Positions 15,150-22,859 of a DNA stretch of 60,626 nucleotides are shown here, piece by piece. The number at the start of each line of letters is the position of its first letter. Position 1 is the first letter of the stretch. This DNA is from an uncultured Oscillospiraceae bacterium (lineage in GTDB: Bacteria; Bacillota; Clostridia; Oscillospirales; Acutalibacteraceae): NCBI GenBank assembly GCA_900548545.1, contig URKX01000011.1:1-60626 (forward strand), given 5' to 3'. The notes beneath the pieces were generated by a model. It ran no database searches and was not told the DNA's origin. It was given only the letters and a program-made list of their open reading frames with translations. The translations under genes were made by a program, and so were the position numbers.

Positions 15150-16166
15150 ATGAAGCTGTTGTCTGTTACAGTCCCTTGCTTTAATTCCCAAGACTATATG
15201 CGCCATTGCATTGAAACGCTGCTGCCCGGCGGGGAGGAAGTGGAGATCCTCATTGTGGACGATGGTTCTCAAGACGGCACCGCGGCCATCGCTGACGAGT
15301 TCCAGGAGAAGTATCCAGGAATCGTCCGTGCTATCCACCAGGAGAACGCGGGCCATGGCGGGGCGGTGATGAAGGGCTTGTCCCAGGCTACCGGCCTGTA
15401 CTTTAAGGTGGTGGACAGCGATGACTGGGTAGATCCCCAGGTTTTGAAAAACCTGCTGGATCTGCTGCGCCGGTTCCACCGGGAGAATACGGGAGTGGAC
15501 ATGGTGGTCAGCGACTTTGTCTACGACAAGCTGGGTGCTATCCACAAAAAAGTGATGCGCTATCCCCATGCCATCCCAACGGGCCGCGTCCTCCATTGGG
15601 AGGATGTGGGAAACTTCGCTAAGGGCCGCTATCTGCTGATGCATTCAGTGATCTACCGTACCCAGCTCCTGCGGGAAAGCGGTTTAGACCTGCCCCGCCA
15701 CACCTTCTATGTGGATAACCTGTTTGTCTATGTGCCCATGGCCCGGGTGAGGACCCTTTACTATGTGGACCAGGTGTTCTACCACTATTTCATCGGACGG
15801 GAGGACCAGTCGGTCCAGGAACAGGTGATGATCCGCCGTATTAACCAGCAGCTGCGGGTCAACTGGCTGATGTTTGAACAGGTGGATTTGGACAAGGTGG
15901 AGAATCGGCGCCTGCGCCGCTACCTGCTCAGTTACCTGGAGATTGTCACCACGATATCCTGCGTGCTGTTGTTCCGTTCGGGCACGCCGGAACATTTGGC
16001 TATGGAACGCTCTTTTTGGAAAGATATGGCCAGGGACTATCCACGCCATTACCAACTGTTGAGCAGCCGTTTTTTTGGCAGGGTGCTCAGTTCCCGCACA
16101 GCCCTGGCCCGGCACTTTACCTTGCTGGTGTATGGGATCAGCCAAAAGGTGTTTGGGTTTAACTGA
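15150..16166 (+). CDS. family 2 glycosyltransferase
   Basis: The product has 338 residues. The GT-A domain at the N-terminus shows VTVPCFNSQDYM, the nucleotide-binding ILIVDDGSQDGT and the metal-binding VVDSDDWVDP. The C-terminal part holds helices and a hydrophobic stretch but no clear transmembrane pair. It transfers a sugar from a nucleotide donor to a surface glycan; the acceptor is unknown. ATG 15150 has AAAAAGGAG upstream. It lies 31 bases after the AssT-like gene and 23 bases before glf. A close relative starts at 60556. Confidence 0.9.
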   Translation: MKLLSVTVPCFNSQDYMRHCIETLLPGGEEVEILIVDDGSQDGTAAIADEFQEKYPGIVRAIHQENAGHGGAVMKGLSQATGLYFKVVDSDDWVDPQVLKNLLDLLRRFHRENTGVDMVVSDFVYDKLGAIHKKVMRYPHAIPTGRVLHWEDVGNFAKGRYLLMHSVIYRTQLLRESGLDLPRHTFYVDNLFVYVPMARVRTLYYVDQVFYHYFIGREDQSVQEQVMIRRINQQLRVNWLMFEQVDLDKVENRRLRRYLLSYLEIVTTISCVLLFRSGTPEHLAMERSFWKDMARDYPRHYQLLSSRFFGRVLSSRTALARHFTLLVYGISQKVFGFN

Positions 16167-16189
16167 GCGGAGCAGGGAGGAAACCATCG

Positions 16190-17296
16190 ATGCATTATGA
16201 TTACTTGATCGTGGGTGCCGGATTGTATGGCGCCGCTTTTGCCCAGCAGATGAGCGCTGCTGGGAAGCGTTGCCTGGTGATCGACCGCCGTCCCCACGTT
16301 GCCGGCAACGCCCACTGTGAAGAGCGGGAAGGGATTTCGATGCATTGTTACGGCGCTCACATTTTCCACACGTCCGATGAGGAGGTGTGGGACTATGTCA
16401 CTAGCCGGGTGCGCTTTAACAACTACATCAATTCCCCCGTAGCTATCTATCACGGCGAGCTGTACAACCTGCCCTTTAACATGAATACTTTTGCGAGGCT
16501 GTGGGGGATCACCACACCCCAGCAAGCTCAGGAAGAGATCCAACGCCAGGCCAGCCGCCACAACATCGGCCAGCCGAAAAACCTGGAGGAACAGGCTTTA
16601 AAGCTGGTGGGGGACGACATCTACCAAAAGCTGGTGAAGGGCTACACGGAGAAACAGTGGGGCCGTGACTGCAAAGACCTTCCTCCCTTTCTCATCAAGC
16701 GGTTGCCTTTGCGGTTTGTTTTTGACAACAACTACTTCACCGACCGGTATCAGGGTATCCCGGAAGAGGGCTATGACACGCTGGTTCAAAAGCTTTTGGA
16801 GGGCAGCGAGGTGCTGCTTTCCACAGAGTATACAGAGTTTGTGGAACAAAACCCGGGGATCGCCTCCAAGACCGTGTATACGGGCACCATTGACGGCTTT
16901 TTCCAATATTGTTATGGGCCGCTGGAGTACCGCTCCCTCCGCTTTGAAACCGAAGTGCTGGACTGCGAGAACTATCAGGGCAATGCCGTGGTGAACTACA
17001 CCGCCCGTGAGGTGCCCTATACCCGTATCATCGAGCACAAGCACTTCAATTTCGGCACCCAGCCGAAAACCGTCATCACCCGGGAGTACCCTGCCCAGTG
17101 GCAGCCGGGGATGGAACCCTATTACCCGGTCAACGACGAGAAAAACCAGGAATTGCTTGCCCGGTATCAGGAGTTGGCCAAAAGCCGGCCAGACGTGTTG
17201 TTTGGCGGGCGTTTGGGCAGCTACCGGTATTACAACATGGATCAAGTCCTGCGGGCAGCTTTGGACGGTGCCCGCAAAGAACTGGCCCAAGGGTAA
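16190..17296 (+). CDS. glf: UDP-galactopyranose mutase
   Basis: The product has 368 residues, typical for Glf. The N-terminal FAD-binding motif is YLIVGAGLYGAAFAQ, followed by VIDRRPHVAGNAHCEE and the family signature CYGAHIFHTSDEEVWDYV. The flavoenzyme interconverts UDP-galactopyranose and UDP-galactofuranose, the donor for galactofuranose in cell-surface glycans. The adjacent GT2 is a candidate galactofuranosyl- or galactosyltransferase. ATG 16190 follows GGGAGG. Confidence 0.95.
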   Translation: MHYDYLIVGAGLYGAAFAQQMSAAGKRCLVIDRRPHVAGNAHCEEREGISMHCYGAHIFHTSDEEVWDYVTSRVRFNNYINSPVAIYHGELYNLPFNMNTFARLWGITTPQQAQEEIQRQASRHNIGQPKNLEEQALKLVGDDIYQKLVKGYTEKQWGRDCKDLPPFLIKRLPLRFVFDNNYFTDRYQGIPEEGYDTLVQKLLEGSEVLLSTEYTEFVEQNPGIASKTVYTGTIDGFFQYCYGPLEYRSLRFETEVLDCENYQGNAVVNYTAREVPYTRIIEHKHFNFGTQPKTVITREYPAQWQPGMEPYYPVNDEKNQELLARYQELAKSRPDVLFGGRLGSYRYYNMDQVLRAALDGARKELAQG

Positions 17297-17363
17297 ATCC
17301 CCACCGCAAAAGGGAAAAACTGGCAGGATATGCCGGGACTTTTTCGTGAAAGGAGTGGTCCCC

Positions 17364-17852
17364 GTGACCCAAGAAGAATTGGACAGTCAGTTGGCCGCTT
17401 CCATCCGGGAATTGCGCACCCTGGGGGTTCCCATTTCCCGGGAAATCCGGCCAGGGCTGGTGATGAACACCCGGGCCCGGCGGCGCTTGGGGTGCTGCGT
17501 GTATCGGGATGGGGCGTTCACTATGGAGGTTTCCGCCCGGATCCTGGAAGACCCCCAGCTTTTCAAAGCGACCCTCCTTCACGAACTGCTCCATACCTGC
17601 TATGGCTGCCAGAACCACGGCAAACGCTGGAAAGCCTATGCCCAAAAGGTGGGGGAGGCCCTGGGGGTGGAGATCACCCGCACAGTGCAGCTGGAAGGCC
17701 AGCAGCAGCGGCTGCGCCAAGAGAAAGTCAAGTACCTGCTCCAATGCCAAAGCTGCGGCAGGGTGATCCCCCGGATGCGGATGTCCAAGGCGGTGAAGTA
17801 CCCCAGCCGGTACCGCTGCCCCTGCGGTGGGGAACTGAAGCGGGTGGGTTAA
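17364..17852 (+). CDS. SprT-like zinc metalloprotease-fold protein
   Basis: The product has 162 residues. The zincin motif HELLHTCYGCQNH lies near residue 75 and is followed by GKRWKAYA. A C-terminal zinc ribbon is formed by CQSCGR and YRCPCGGEL. SprT-like proteins are related to the DNA-protein crosslink protease Spartan; bacterial roles are poorly known. GTG 17364 is chosen because GAAAGGAG lies at 17348-17355 and no ATG precedes the domain. A terminator follows. Confidence 0.85.
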   Translation: MTQEELDSQLAASIRELRTLGVPISREIRPGLVMNTRARRRLGCCVYRDGAFTMEVSARILEDPQLFKATLLHELLHTCYGCQNHGKRWKAYAQKVGEALGVEITRTVQLEGQQQRLRQEKVKYLLQCQSCGRVIPRMRMSKAVKYPSRYRCPCGGELKRVG

Positions 17853-17871
17853 AGCCTGTGCAAAATGTAAA

Positions 17872-17908
17872 AGGGACTGTTGCGTGTTGCAGCAGTCCCT
17901 CTCTTTTT
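17872..17908. terminator. bidirectional terminator after the SprT-like gene
   Basis: The 12-base arms 17872-17883 and 17889-17900 pair with one wobble around GTGTT, followed by CTCTTTTTT. It also serves the convergent lipoprotein gene, whose stop lies at its edge. Confidence 0.85.
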
Positions 17909-18312
17909 TAGTTTTGGTGGACCAGTTTCCGGAATTCCGCCGCTGTCACATGGGAACGGTACAGCTGCTGGGGTTCCTGGCCGTCTTCGCTGGGATAGTA
18001 GAAGTCGATAAAGTCGCCGTTGATATCCACCACTGCCGTGGTAGTTGTGCCGTGATCGGTAAGCTCCAACAGGTAATCGGGGTAGTATGCAAAGAGGGAG
18101 GGGTCTTTTTCCAAGGGATTGGCCTCCTCCAGTACCTGGTAAAACGCCTGTAACCGGGCTTCTTTTTCAGCAGAGCTGGCGTTCAAGTGGATCAACTTCG
18201 TGTGGCGGCCATAGCCTTGGGAAAGATCCAGGGTCAGGGCATCCGGTTGGGAACACCCGGCGCAGAAGGCACACAGCGCGCAGGCCAGCAACAGGGAACA
18301 AACTCGTTTCAT
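17908..18312 (-). CDS. small lipoprotein of unknown function
   Basis: The product has 134 residues. A basic start (MKR), a hydrophobic core (SLLLACALCAFCAGC) and a Cys near residue 20 fit a lipoprotein signal, though the lipobox (FCAGC) is not perfect. The mature part contains TTTTAVVDINGDFIDFYYP and no family I recognise. The start codon follows AGGAGGAGG on the minus strand. Confidence 0.75.
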   Translation of the reverse strand: MKRVCSLLLACALCAFCAGCSQPDALTLDLSQGYGRHTKLIHLNASSAEKEARLQAFYQVLEEANPLEKDPSLFAYYPDYLLELTDHGTTTTAVVDINGDFIDFYYPSEDGQEPQQLYRSHVTAAEFRKLVHQN

Positions 18313-18371
18313 AAATCCTCCTCCTTTTCACGGGAGTATTTCCCTTATTTTACCCGGTTTCCGTGGAAAAG

Positions 18372-19172
18372 TCAAACCGTGATGCCGAAAAGCTCCTCCG
18401 CGTTCCCATAGGCGATCCGTTCCTTTTCCGCGGGTGCTAGGCCGGCGGCCTCCAACAGGGCTTGTTCGTCTGGGACGGTGCTCCAAGGGCAGTCCGTGGC
18501 AAACAGCACCCGATCCGCCCCGTGGAGGTGGATCAGCTCACCCAGCTGGGAAGCCGTCAAAAAGTGGGAGGCAAAAGCGGTGTCAAAATACACGTTCTTT
18601 TTCCCGGCCAAATACTGGGCAGCTTCCTGGGGCAGCTCCATGCCACCCATGTGGGCGGCGATGATGGTCAGCTTTGGGAACATTTCGGCGATTTTTCCCA
18701 ATACCTGGGGCTGGCAGTGGATCACCTCCGGGGAGAGGGGGTCACGGCCGGTGTGGAAAGCCACCGGCAGGCCCAGGCGTTCCGCCTCTGCGTACAGGGA
18801 AAGGGCAGCCGGGTCGTCGATAAAGAACTCCTGGTAGTCCGGATGGAACTTGATGCCATAGAGCCCCATTTCCTTTACCCGGTGCAGTTCCTCCATGGCG
18901 TTTTCCGCAAAGGGGAAGACGCTGCCAAAGCAATAGATGTTGCCTCCCTGGGATTCCTGAGCGAAATCGTTCACAGAAGTCTGCTGGTGTGCATTGGTGG
19001 CGATGTGCAGTGCCATGCCCCCGGCGCAACCCCAAGCTTCCAGGTTTTTCACTGTACCGGCCCGGGTGCCGTCGCTGTAGGTTTCGCATTTGCTGATTTC
19101 CCGCAGCTTGGGCAGGGCTTTCCCTGCCAGCTTGTCCGGGAAAAAGTGGATATGTGTGTCAAAATACTTCAT
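18372..19172 (-). CDS. metal-dependent amidohydrolase (TIM-barrel, Amidohydro_2 type)
   Basis: The product has 266 residues. It begins MKYFDTHIHFFPDKLA with the metal-binding His-X-His, then GIKFHPDYQEF, VAFHTGRDP, IIAAHMGGM and VLFATDCPWS with the conserved terminal Asp. The family hydrolyses or decarboxylates diverse substrates; the substrate is unknown. ATG 19172 follows AAAGGAG. A second member (53304-54122) shares the same order of motifs. It is convergent with rpsR's upstream operon only through the terminator at 19244-19272. Confidence 0.85.
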   Translation of the reverse strand: MKYFDTHIHFFPDKLAGKALPKLREISKCETYSDGTRAGTVKNLEAWGCAGGMALHIATNAHQQTSVNDFAQESQGGNIYCFGSVFPFAENAMEELHRVKEMGLYGIKFHPDYQEFFIDDPAALSLYAEAERLGLPVAFHTGRDPLSPEVIHCQPQVLGKIAEMFPKLTIIAAHMGGMELPQEAAQYLAGKKNVYFDTAFASHFLTASQLGELIHLHGADRVLFATDCPWSTVPDEQALLEAAGLAPAEKERIAYGNAEELFGITV

Positions 19173-19229
19173 AGGGGCTCCTTTCAAAACGGGCCGCTGC
19201 GGGGCAGGGGGAGGGTCTTTCTGCTGGCG

Positions 19230-19272
19230 CGGCAAAAAAGAAAAGAGACTTCCCACCAGGTGGAAAGCCTCT
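19230..19272 (-). terminator. terminator of the rpsF-ssb-rpsR operon
   Basis: On the minus strand AGAGGCTTTCCA (19272-19261) pairs with TGGGAAGTCTCT (19255-19244) with wobble pairs, followed by TTTTCTTTTTTGCC. It ends the ribosomal operon before the amidohydrolase gene. Confidence 0.8.
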
Positions 19273-19286
19273 TGCTTTGCTAAAAA

Positions 19287-19538
19287 TCAGTCAGAAGTGT
19301 AGGGCAGCAGCGCCAGATGACGGGCGCGCTTGATAGCCACAGTCAGGGCGCGCTGATGGTAAGCGCAGGTGCCGGTCACACGGCGGGGGAGGATCTTGCC
19401 TCTCTCGGAGATGAAACGGCGCAGCTTGGCCACGTCCTTGTAATCGATGAACTCAGCTCTGTCCACGCAGAAGCTGCACACCTTTTTGCGTCCCTTGCGA
19501 CCGCCGCGGCGGATTTCTCTTTCGGGTCTATCTGCCAT
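19287..19538 (-). CDS. rpsR: 30S ribosomal protein S18
   Basis: The product has 83 residues, the usual size. Signature stretches are CSFCVDRAEFIDYKDV and ISERGKILPRRVTGTCAYHQ. S18 binds the platform of the 30S subunit together with S6. It is the last gene of rpsF-ssb-rpsR, the standard Firmicutes order. It keeps paired Cys residues, so it is the zinc-binding type of S18. Confidence 0.97.
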   Translation of the reverse strand: MADRPEREIRRGGRKGRKKVCSFCVDRAEFIDYKDVAKLRRFISERGKILPRRVTGTCAYHQRALTVAIKRARHLALLPYTSD

Positions 19539-19588
19539 GCCAAAAAGCCTCCTTTACAGTAATTCGGTGAAGAGGGTGACGTCCCGCT

Positions 19589-20077
19589 TTAGAAGGGGAG
19601 GTCGTCGTCGCCCAAAATCTCTTCAAAATCTTCGCTGCTGCCGCTGGAATAGGCGGGAGCAGGCTCGCTGAAAGCCGCGGGCTGCGCGGGCGCGCTGGAA
19701 CGGCTGTAGGAAGAGCCAGAGTAACCCTGGTCATACTCCCCGCTGGCGCCGCTTTCCCGTTTCGAGCCGGTAAAGTTCACACCGTCGGCCACAAGCTCCG
19801 TGGACTTGTGTTTCGCGCCGTTCTTGTCTTCCCAGGTGCGGGTCTGCAAAGAACCGTTGACAGCCATCATCTGGCCTTTGGTAAAGTATTTGCAAACAAA
19901 TTCCGCTGTTTGGCGCCAAGCCACCACATCGATCCAATCGGTCTGGCGTTCCTGGCCCTGTTTCACATAACCGCGATCCACGGCTAAAGTGAAGGAAGTT
20001 ACCGCCACGCCGTTTTGGGTGTGTCTAAGTTCGGGGTCGGCGGTAAGCCTTCCCATGATTACCGCAACATTCAGCAT
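19589..20077 (-). CDS. ssb: single-stranded DNA-binding protein
   Basis: The product has 162 residues. The OB fold begins MLNVAVIMGRLTADPELRHT and includes DWIDVVAWRQTAEFV and the GSLQTRTWEDK strand. A Ser/Gly/Pro-rich linker leads to the acidic tip EILGDDDLPF, which recruits repair and replication proteins. It lies between rpsF and rpsR, as is usual in Firmicutes. Confidence 0.97.
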   Translation of the reverse strand: MLNVAVIMGRLTADPELRHTQNGVAVTSFTLAVDRGYVKQGQERQTDWIDVVAWRQTAEFVCKYFTKGQMMAVNGSLQTRTWEDKNGAKHKSTELVADGVNFTGSKRESGASGEYDQGYSGSSYSRSSAPAQPAAFSEPAPAYSSGSSEDFEEILGDDDLPF

Positions 20078-20099
20078 AGAAACACTCGCTTTCGTTCAA

Positions 20100-20510
20100 T
20101 CACTCTGCGGACTCAGCGGCGGCAGCCTCAACAGCTTCCGCGGCAATTGCTTCCACATCGATGTTTTTCTCTTCAGCCTTCTGGGCTTTCTGGGCCTTGA
20201 TAGAAGCCACATGACGGGGATCCCGCTTGATGATGATGGTACGCAGGATGCCATCGGTGATCTGGTACCGGCGGTCCAGCTCGGCGGTAAACTCGGGACT
20301 GCTCTCGAAGTTGATCAGGGTGTAGTAACCCTCGGTCTGCTTTGCGATGGGATAGGCGAAGCGGCGCTTCCCCCAATCGTCAACACTTTCAACAGTACCG
20401 TGCTCTGCGATGAGAGCCTTGAACTTGTTTACGAGCTCCGCGCTGCCCTCTTCCCCCAGTTTCGCGGAAGTGACGATGACGGTCTCGTACAGGTTCTTTC
20501 CTTCTGCCAT
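20100..20510 (-). CDS. rpsF: 30S ribosomal protein S6
   Basis: The product has 136 residues, longer than the common 95 because of a C-terminal Lys/Ala/Glu-rich tail (AQKAEEKNIDVEAIAAEAVE). The core shows YETVIVTSAKLGEEG, WGKRRFAYPIAKQTEGYY and DGILRTIIIKRD. S6 pairs with S18 on the 30S platform. ATG 20510 follows GGAGGTG on the minus strand. Its leader contains two stable hairpins. Confidence 0.95.
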   Translation of the reverse strand: MAEGKNLYETVIVTSAKLGEEGSAELVNKFKALIAEHGTVESVDDWGKRRFAYPIAKQTEGYYTLINFESSPEFTAELDRRYQITDGILRTIIIKRDPRHVASIKAQKAQKAEEKNIDVEAIAAEAVEAAAAESAE

Positions 20511-20539
20511 TTGTATTGCACCTCCTTTTGGTCTTTTGG

Positions 20540-20596
20540 CCCCGGGCAGTTTTGGTTTGTCCCGGAGCAAGGATGAAAAATCGTTAGGGACTAACG
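20540..20596 (-). promoter_or_regulatory. structured rpsF leader, candidate S6:S18 autoregulatory RNA
   Basis: On the minus strand CGTTAG and CTAACG (20596-20582) form a perfect 6-bp hairpin with a 3-base loop. CTCCGGG (20567-20561) then pairs with CCCGGGG (20546-20540) over a 14-base loop containing ACAAACCAAAA. rpsF leaders in many bacteria bind the S6:S18 complex. I cannot confirm the defining bulge here. Confidence 0.4.
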
Positions 20597-20613
20597 AAAA
20601 TCAAACAGAAATT

Positions 20614-20641
20614 ATTATAGCATACCTGCCGGAAAAGTCAA
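20614..20641 (-). promoter_or_regulatory. promoter of rpsF-ssb-rpsR
   Basis: On the minus strand TTGACT (20641-20636) is 16 bases from TATAAT (20619-20614), preceded by an extended -10 TATGC. Confidence 0.85.
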
Positions 20642-20687
20642 GGGTTTTCTCAACAGGTAAAGGCTCTGGCGCGAAAGGCGATCTGTC

Positions 20688-21329
20688 TCAATTACGGAAG
20701 GTCCCCATGCAAAGTTCCATCAGATGCACGCCGTTCCCCCCGCCCAGCAGGATCCCGGCGGTGCAGCGGTTGCAATAAGCCACGGTCAGGGGGGTGGTAT
20801 ATTTGGCCGTCTGTTCCCTCATCAGTTGTTTCTGTGCCTCGATGGGCATTTCGTACAAGGGGACGGGGAATTGCTTTAACAGGGCCAGGTTTTCCGGTTT
20901 TTTCGGCTCCATGTGCAGGTTCCCGCAAAACACCGAGCGCTCCCGGTTTTCCTCCATCTCAATGACCCGCACTCCCATTTTGGCCAGGCAATCCCGGACA
21001 GCTTGGAAAATTTCCGGGTGCTGGCGGTCCCGCCAGCAGTCCTGCACGTTAACCGTAAGCTGGCTGTAATCCGGCCAAGTGAAATCCTCTTGCCTGGCAA
21101 GCCAGACGAACAGGTTTTCCAGCCTTAGGCGGTTGTCCGGTTTTGCTTCCAGCGTTTCCCGGCAGGCCTGGCAGAAATACAACGCAGTCGACCCTTCGGG
21201 CCAAGCCGTTTTGTCAAAGCGGCAGCACCCGGCCACCGGCATTTTCTCCTTCAGATATTCCCGCAGCCGCTTGGCGGCTTCCGGGCTGGCTTTTGTAAAA
21301 TTGCAGCTGGGAAAATAAATATCGTTCAC
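20688..21329 (-). CDS. cysteine-rich protein, possibly metal- or Fe-S-binding
   Basis: The product has 213 residues with many Cys placed in short pairs: PSCNF, AGCCRFD, FCQACRETL, VFCGN and YCNRCTAGI. The arrangement recalls the Cys-rich CCG domain of heterodisulfide-reductase-type proteins but does not fit it well. The Gly-rich GILLGGGNGVHLMELC motif near the C-terminus is notable. No signal peptide is present. The gene stands between the NUDIX gene and the rpsF promoter, on the same strand. Function unknown. Confidence 0.7.
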   Translation of the reverse strand: MNDIYFPSCNFTKASPEAAKRLREYLKEKMPVAGCCRFDKTAWPEGSTALYFCQACRETLEAKPDNRLRLENLFVWLARQEDFTWPDYSQLTVNVQDCWRDRQHPEIFQAVRDCLAKMGVRVIEMEENRERSVFCGNLHMEPKKPENLALLKQFPVPLYEMPIEAQKQLMREQTAKYTTPLTVAYCNRCTAGILLGGGNGVHLMELCMGTFRN

Positions 21330-21383
21330 GATAACACCCCTTCAAACTTTTCAGCAAGTTGTACTTACTTAAGAAAACACAGG

Positions 21384-21881
21384 TCACATTGTAAAGAAAT
21401 AATCCAGTGTGGGGACAAAAAGCCTTTGTCCCCAAAGCAGCTCGATTTCCTGCCTGGTCGCCCAACGGGTCTGGGCCACTTCCCGGGTGGTGGCCTGTTC
21501 CAGGTCCACTTCCCCGTCGTAGGGGAACAGCCATACGTCCATAATGTCGTTGCATTTTACTTGGTCCACCACTTTGCGGGTTTTAGTGAAGATAACTTCC
21601 CCCGTGCTCCCCTCCAGCTCCAAGCCCACTTCCTCTTTGACTTCCCGTAGGGCGCCCTGCAAGCTGTTTTCCCCCTTTAGGACAGAACCTCCCACGCATT
21701 CCCACAACAGGGGATAGGTGGGCCGGTCGGCAGCCCGTTGGGAGAGCAAGTACTGGCCTTGGCTGTTTTTGATCCACACATGGACCACCAGGTGAAAGCA
21801 GTTGTCTGGAAGTTCCTGGCCACGCAGGTGGTCGGTTCCCACCAGCCGCCGCTGTTCGTCGTACAAGTCCCATAACTCCAT
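21384..21881 (-). CDS. NUDIX hydrolase
   Basis: The product has 165 residues. The Nudix box is complete: GGSVLKGENSLQGALREVKE then EVGLEL. The N-terminus MELWDLYDEQRRLVG and the LLSQRAADRPTYPLLWE stretch resemble the YfcD/IPP-isomerase-like Nudix group found in Clostridia. The substrate is a nucleoside diphosphate derivative or isoprenoid phosphate; I cannot decide. ATG 21881 follows GAGGAGG. It lies 69 bases downstream of galU with a possible terminator between. Confidence 0.9.
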   Translation of the reverse strand: MELWDLYDEQRRLVGTDHLRGQELPDNCFHLVVHVWIKNSQGQYLLSQRAADRPTYPLLWECVGGSVLKGENSLQGALREVKEEVGLELEGSTGEVIFTKTRKVVDQVKCNDIMDVWLFPYDGEVDLEQATTREVAQTRWATRQEIELLWGQRLFVPTLDYFFTM

Positions 21882-21904
21882 GAAGCATCCTCCTCTCAAC
21901 GAGT

Positions 21905-21950
21905 CAATGAAAAAGGGCCAGTGGGTGTTCCCGCCAGCCCCTTTTTCCAT
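21905..21950 (-). terminator. imperfect terminator-like hairpin after galU
   Basis: On the minus strand AAAAAGGGGCTGG pairs imperfectly with CACTGGCCCTTTTT. The arms flank the galU stop region. The mismatches leave some doubt. Confidence 0.45.
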
Positions 21951-22826
21951 TTACAGCGTCTTGCAAAGCCCTTTCAAATATGCCCGGAACTCTTTCCCGA
22001 TCTCCGGATGGTTCAGGGCCACTTCCACGCTGGCCTGCATAATGCCCAGCTTGTTGCCCATATCGTACCGGGTGCCGGTGAAGTCCACGGCGGTCATGCC
22101 ATCCCGGCGGGCCAGTGTGCGCATTGCGTCGGTGAGCTGGATCTCCCCGCCCGCTCCAGGAGGGGTCTTGTCCAGGATGTCAAAGATCTCCGGGGGCAGG
22201 ACGCACCGCCCCAAAATGGAGTACAGGGACAGCTCTTCCCCGGGCTTGGGCTTTTCGATCATGTCGGTGCAGCGGTAGTAATTGTCTTGCAGATGCTCCA
22301 CCTTCAGGGAGGAGTACTTGGAAATGGCCTCCCGGGCCACTTCTTTTACACCCACCACGCCGTTGCCAAACTGTTCGTAGGCACGGATCAGCTGGCCGCA
22401 GGCAGGGTCTTTCCCTAGGATGACGTCGTCGCCGTAGAGTACGGCAAAGGGCTCGTCCCCTACAAATTCCCGGGCGCAGCCGATGGCGTGGCCCAGGCCC
22501 TTGGTTTCCTTTTGCCGGACGTAAAAGATGTTGGCCAGTTGGGAGATGTGAACTACCTCGTCTAAGATGGCCGCCTTGTTGGGGTCGGCGGCAAGGCGGC
22601 ATTCCAACTCGGGGGCACGGTCAAAGTGGTCTTCCAAAAGCCCTTTGCCCCGGTTGGTGATGATGAGGATGTCCTCAATCCCGGAAGCAGCCGCCTCTTC
22701 TACAATATACTGGATGGCTGGCTTGTCCACAATGGGGAGCATCTCCTTGGGCATCACCTTTGTGGCGGGGAGCACCCGGGTGCCTAGGCCCGCCGCAGGG
22801 ATCACCGCTTTACGCACTTTTTTCAT
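21951..22826 (-). CDS. galU: UTP-glucose-1-phosphate uridylyltransferase
   Basis: The product has 291 residues. It begins KAVIPAAGLGTRVLPATKVM with the nucleotide-binding loop and PKEMLPIVDKPAIQYIVEE, both diagnostic. VLYGDDVILG carries the metal-binding Asp, and FTGTRYDMGNKLG is also present. The enzyme makes UDP-glucose for envelope polymers and, with the epimerase route, UDP-galactose, the precursor for the glf product. The gene lies 33 bases after the RING-type membrane protein gene and probably follows it in one transcript. Confidence 0.97.
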   Translation of the reverse strand: MKKVRKAVIPAAGLGTRVLPATKVMPKEMLPIVDKPAIQYIVEEAAASGIEDILIITNRGKGLLEDHFDRAPELECRLAADPNKAAILDEVVHISQLANIFYVRQKETKGLGHAIGCAREFVGDEPFAVLYGDDVILGKDPACGQLIRAYEQFGNGVVGVKEVAREAISKYSSLKVEHLQDNYYRCTDMIEKPKPGEELSLYSILGRCVLPPEIFDILDKTPPGAGGEIQLTDAMRTLARRDGMTAVDFTGTRYDMGNKLGIMQASVEVALNHPEIGKEFRAYLKGLCKTL

Positions 22827-22859
22827 GGCTTTTTCTCCTTTTCAAAACTTAAACTTCCC

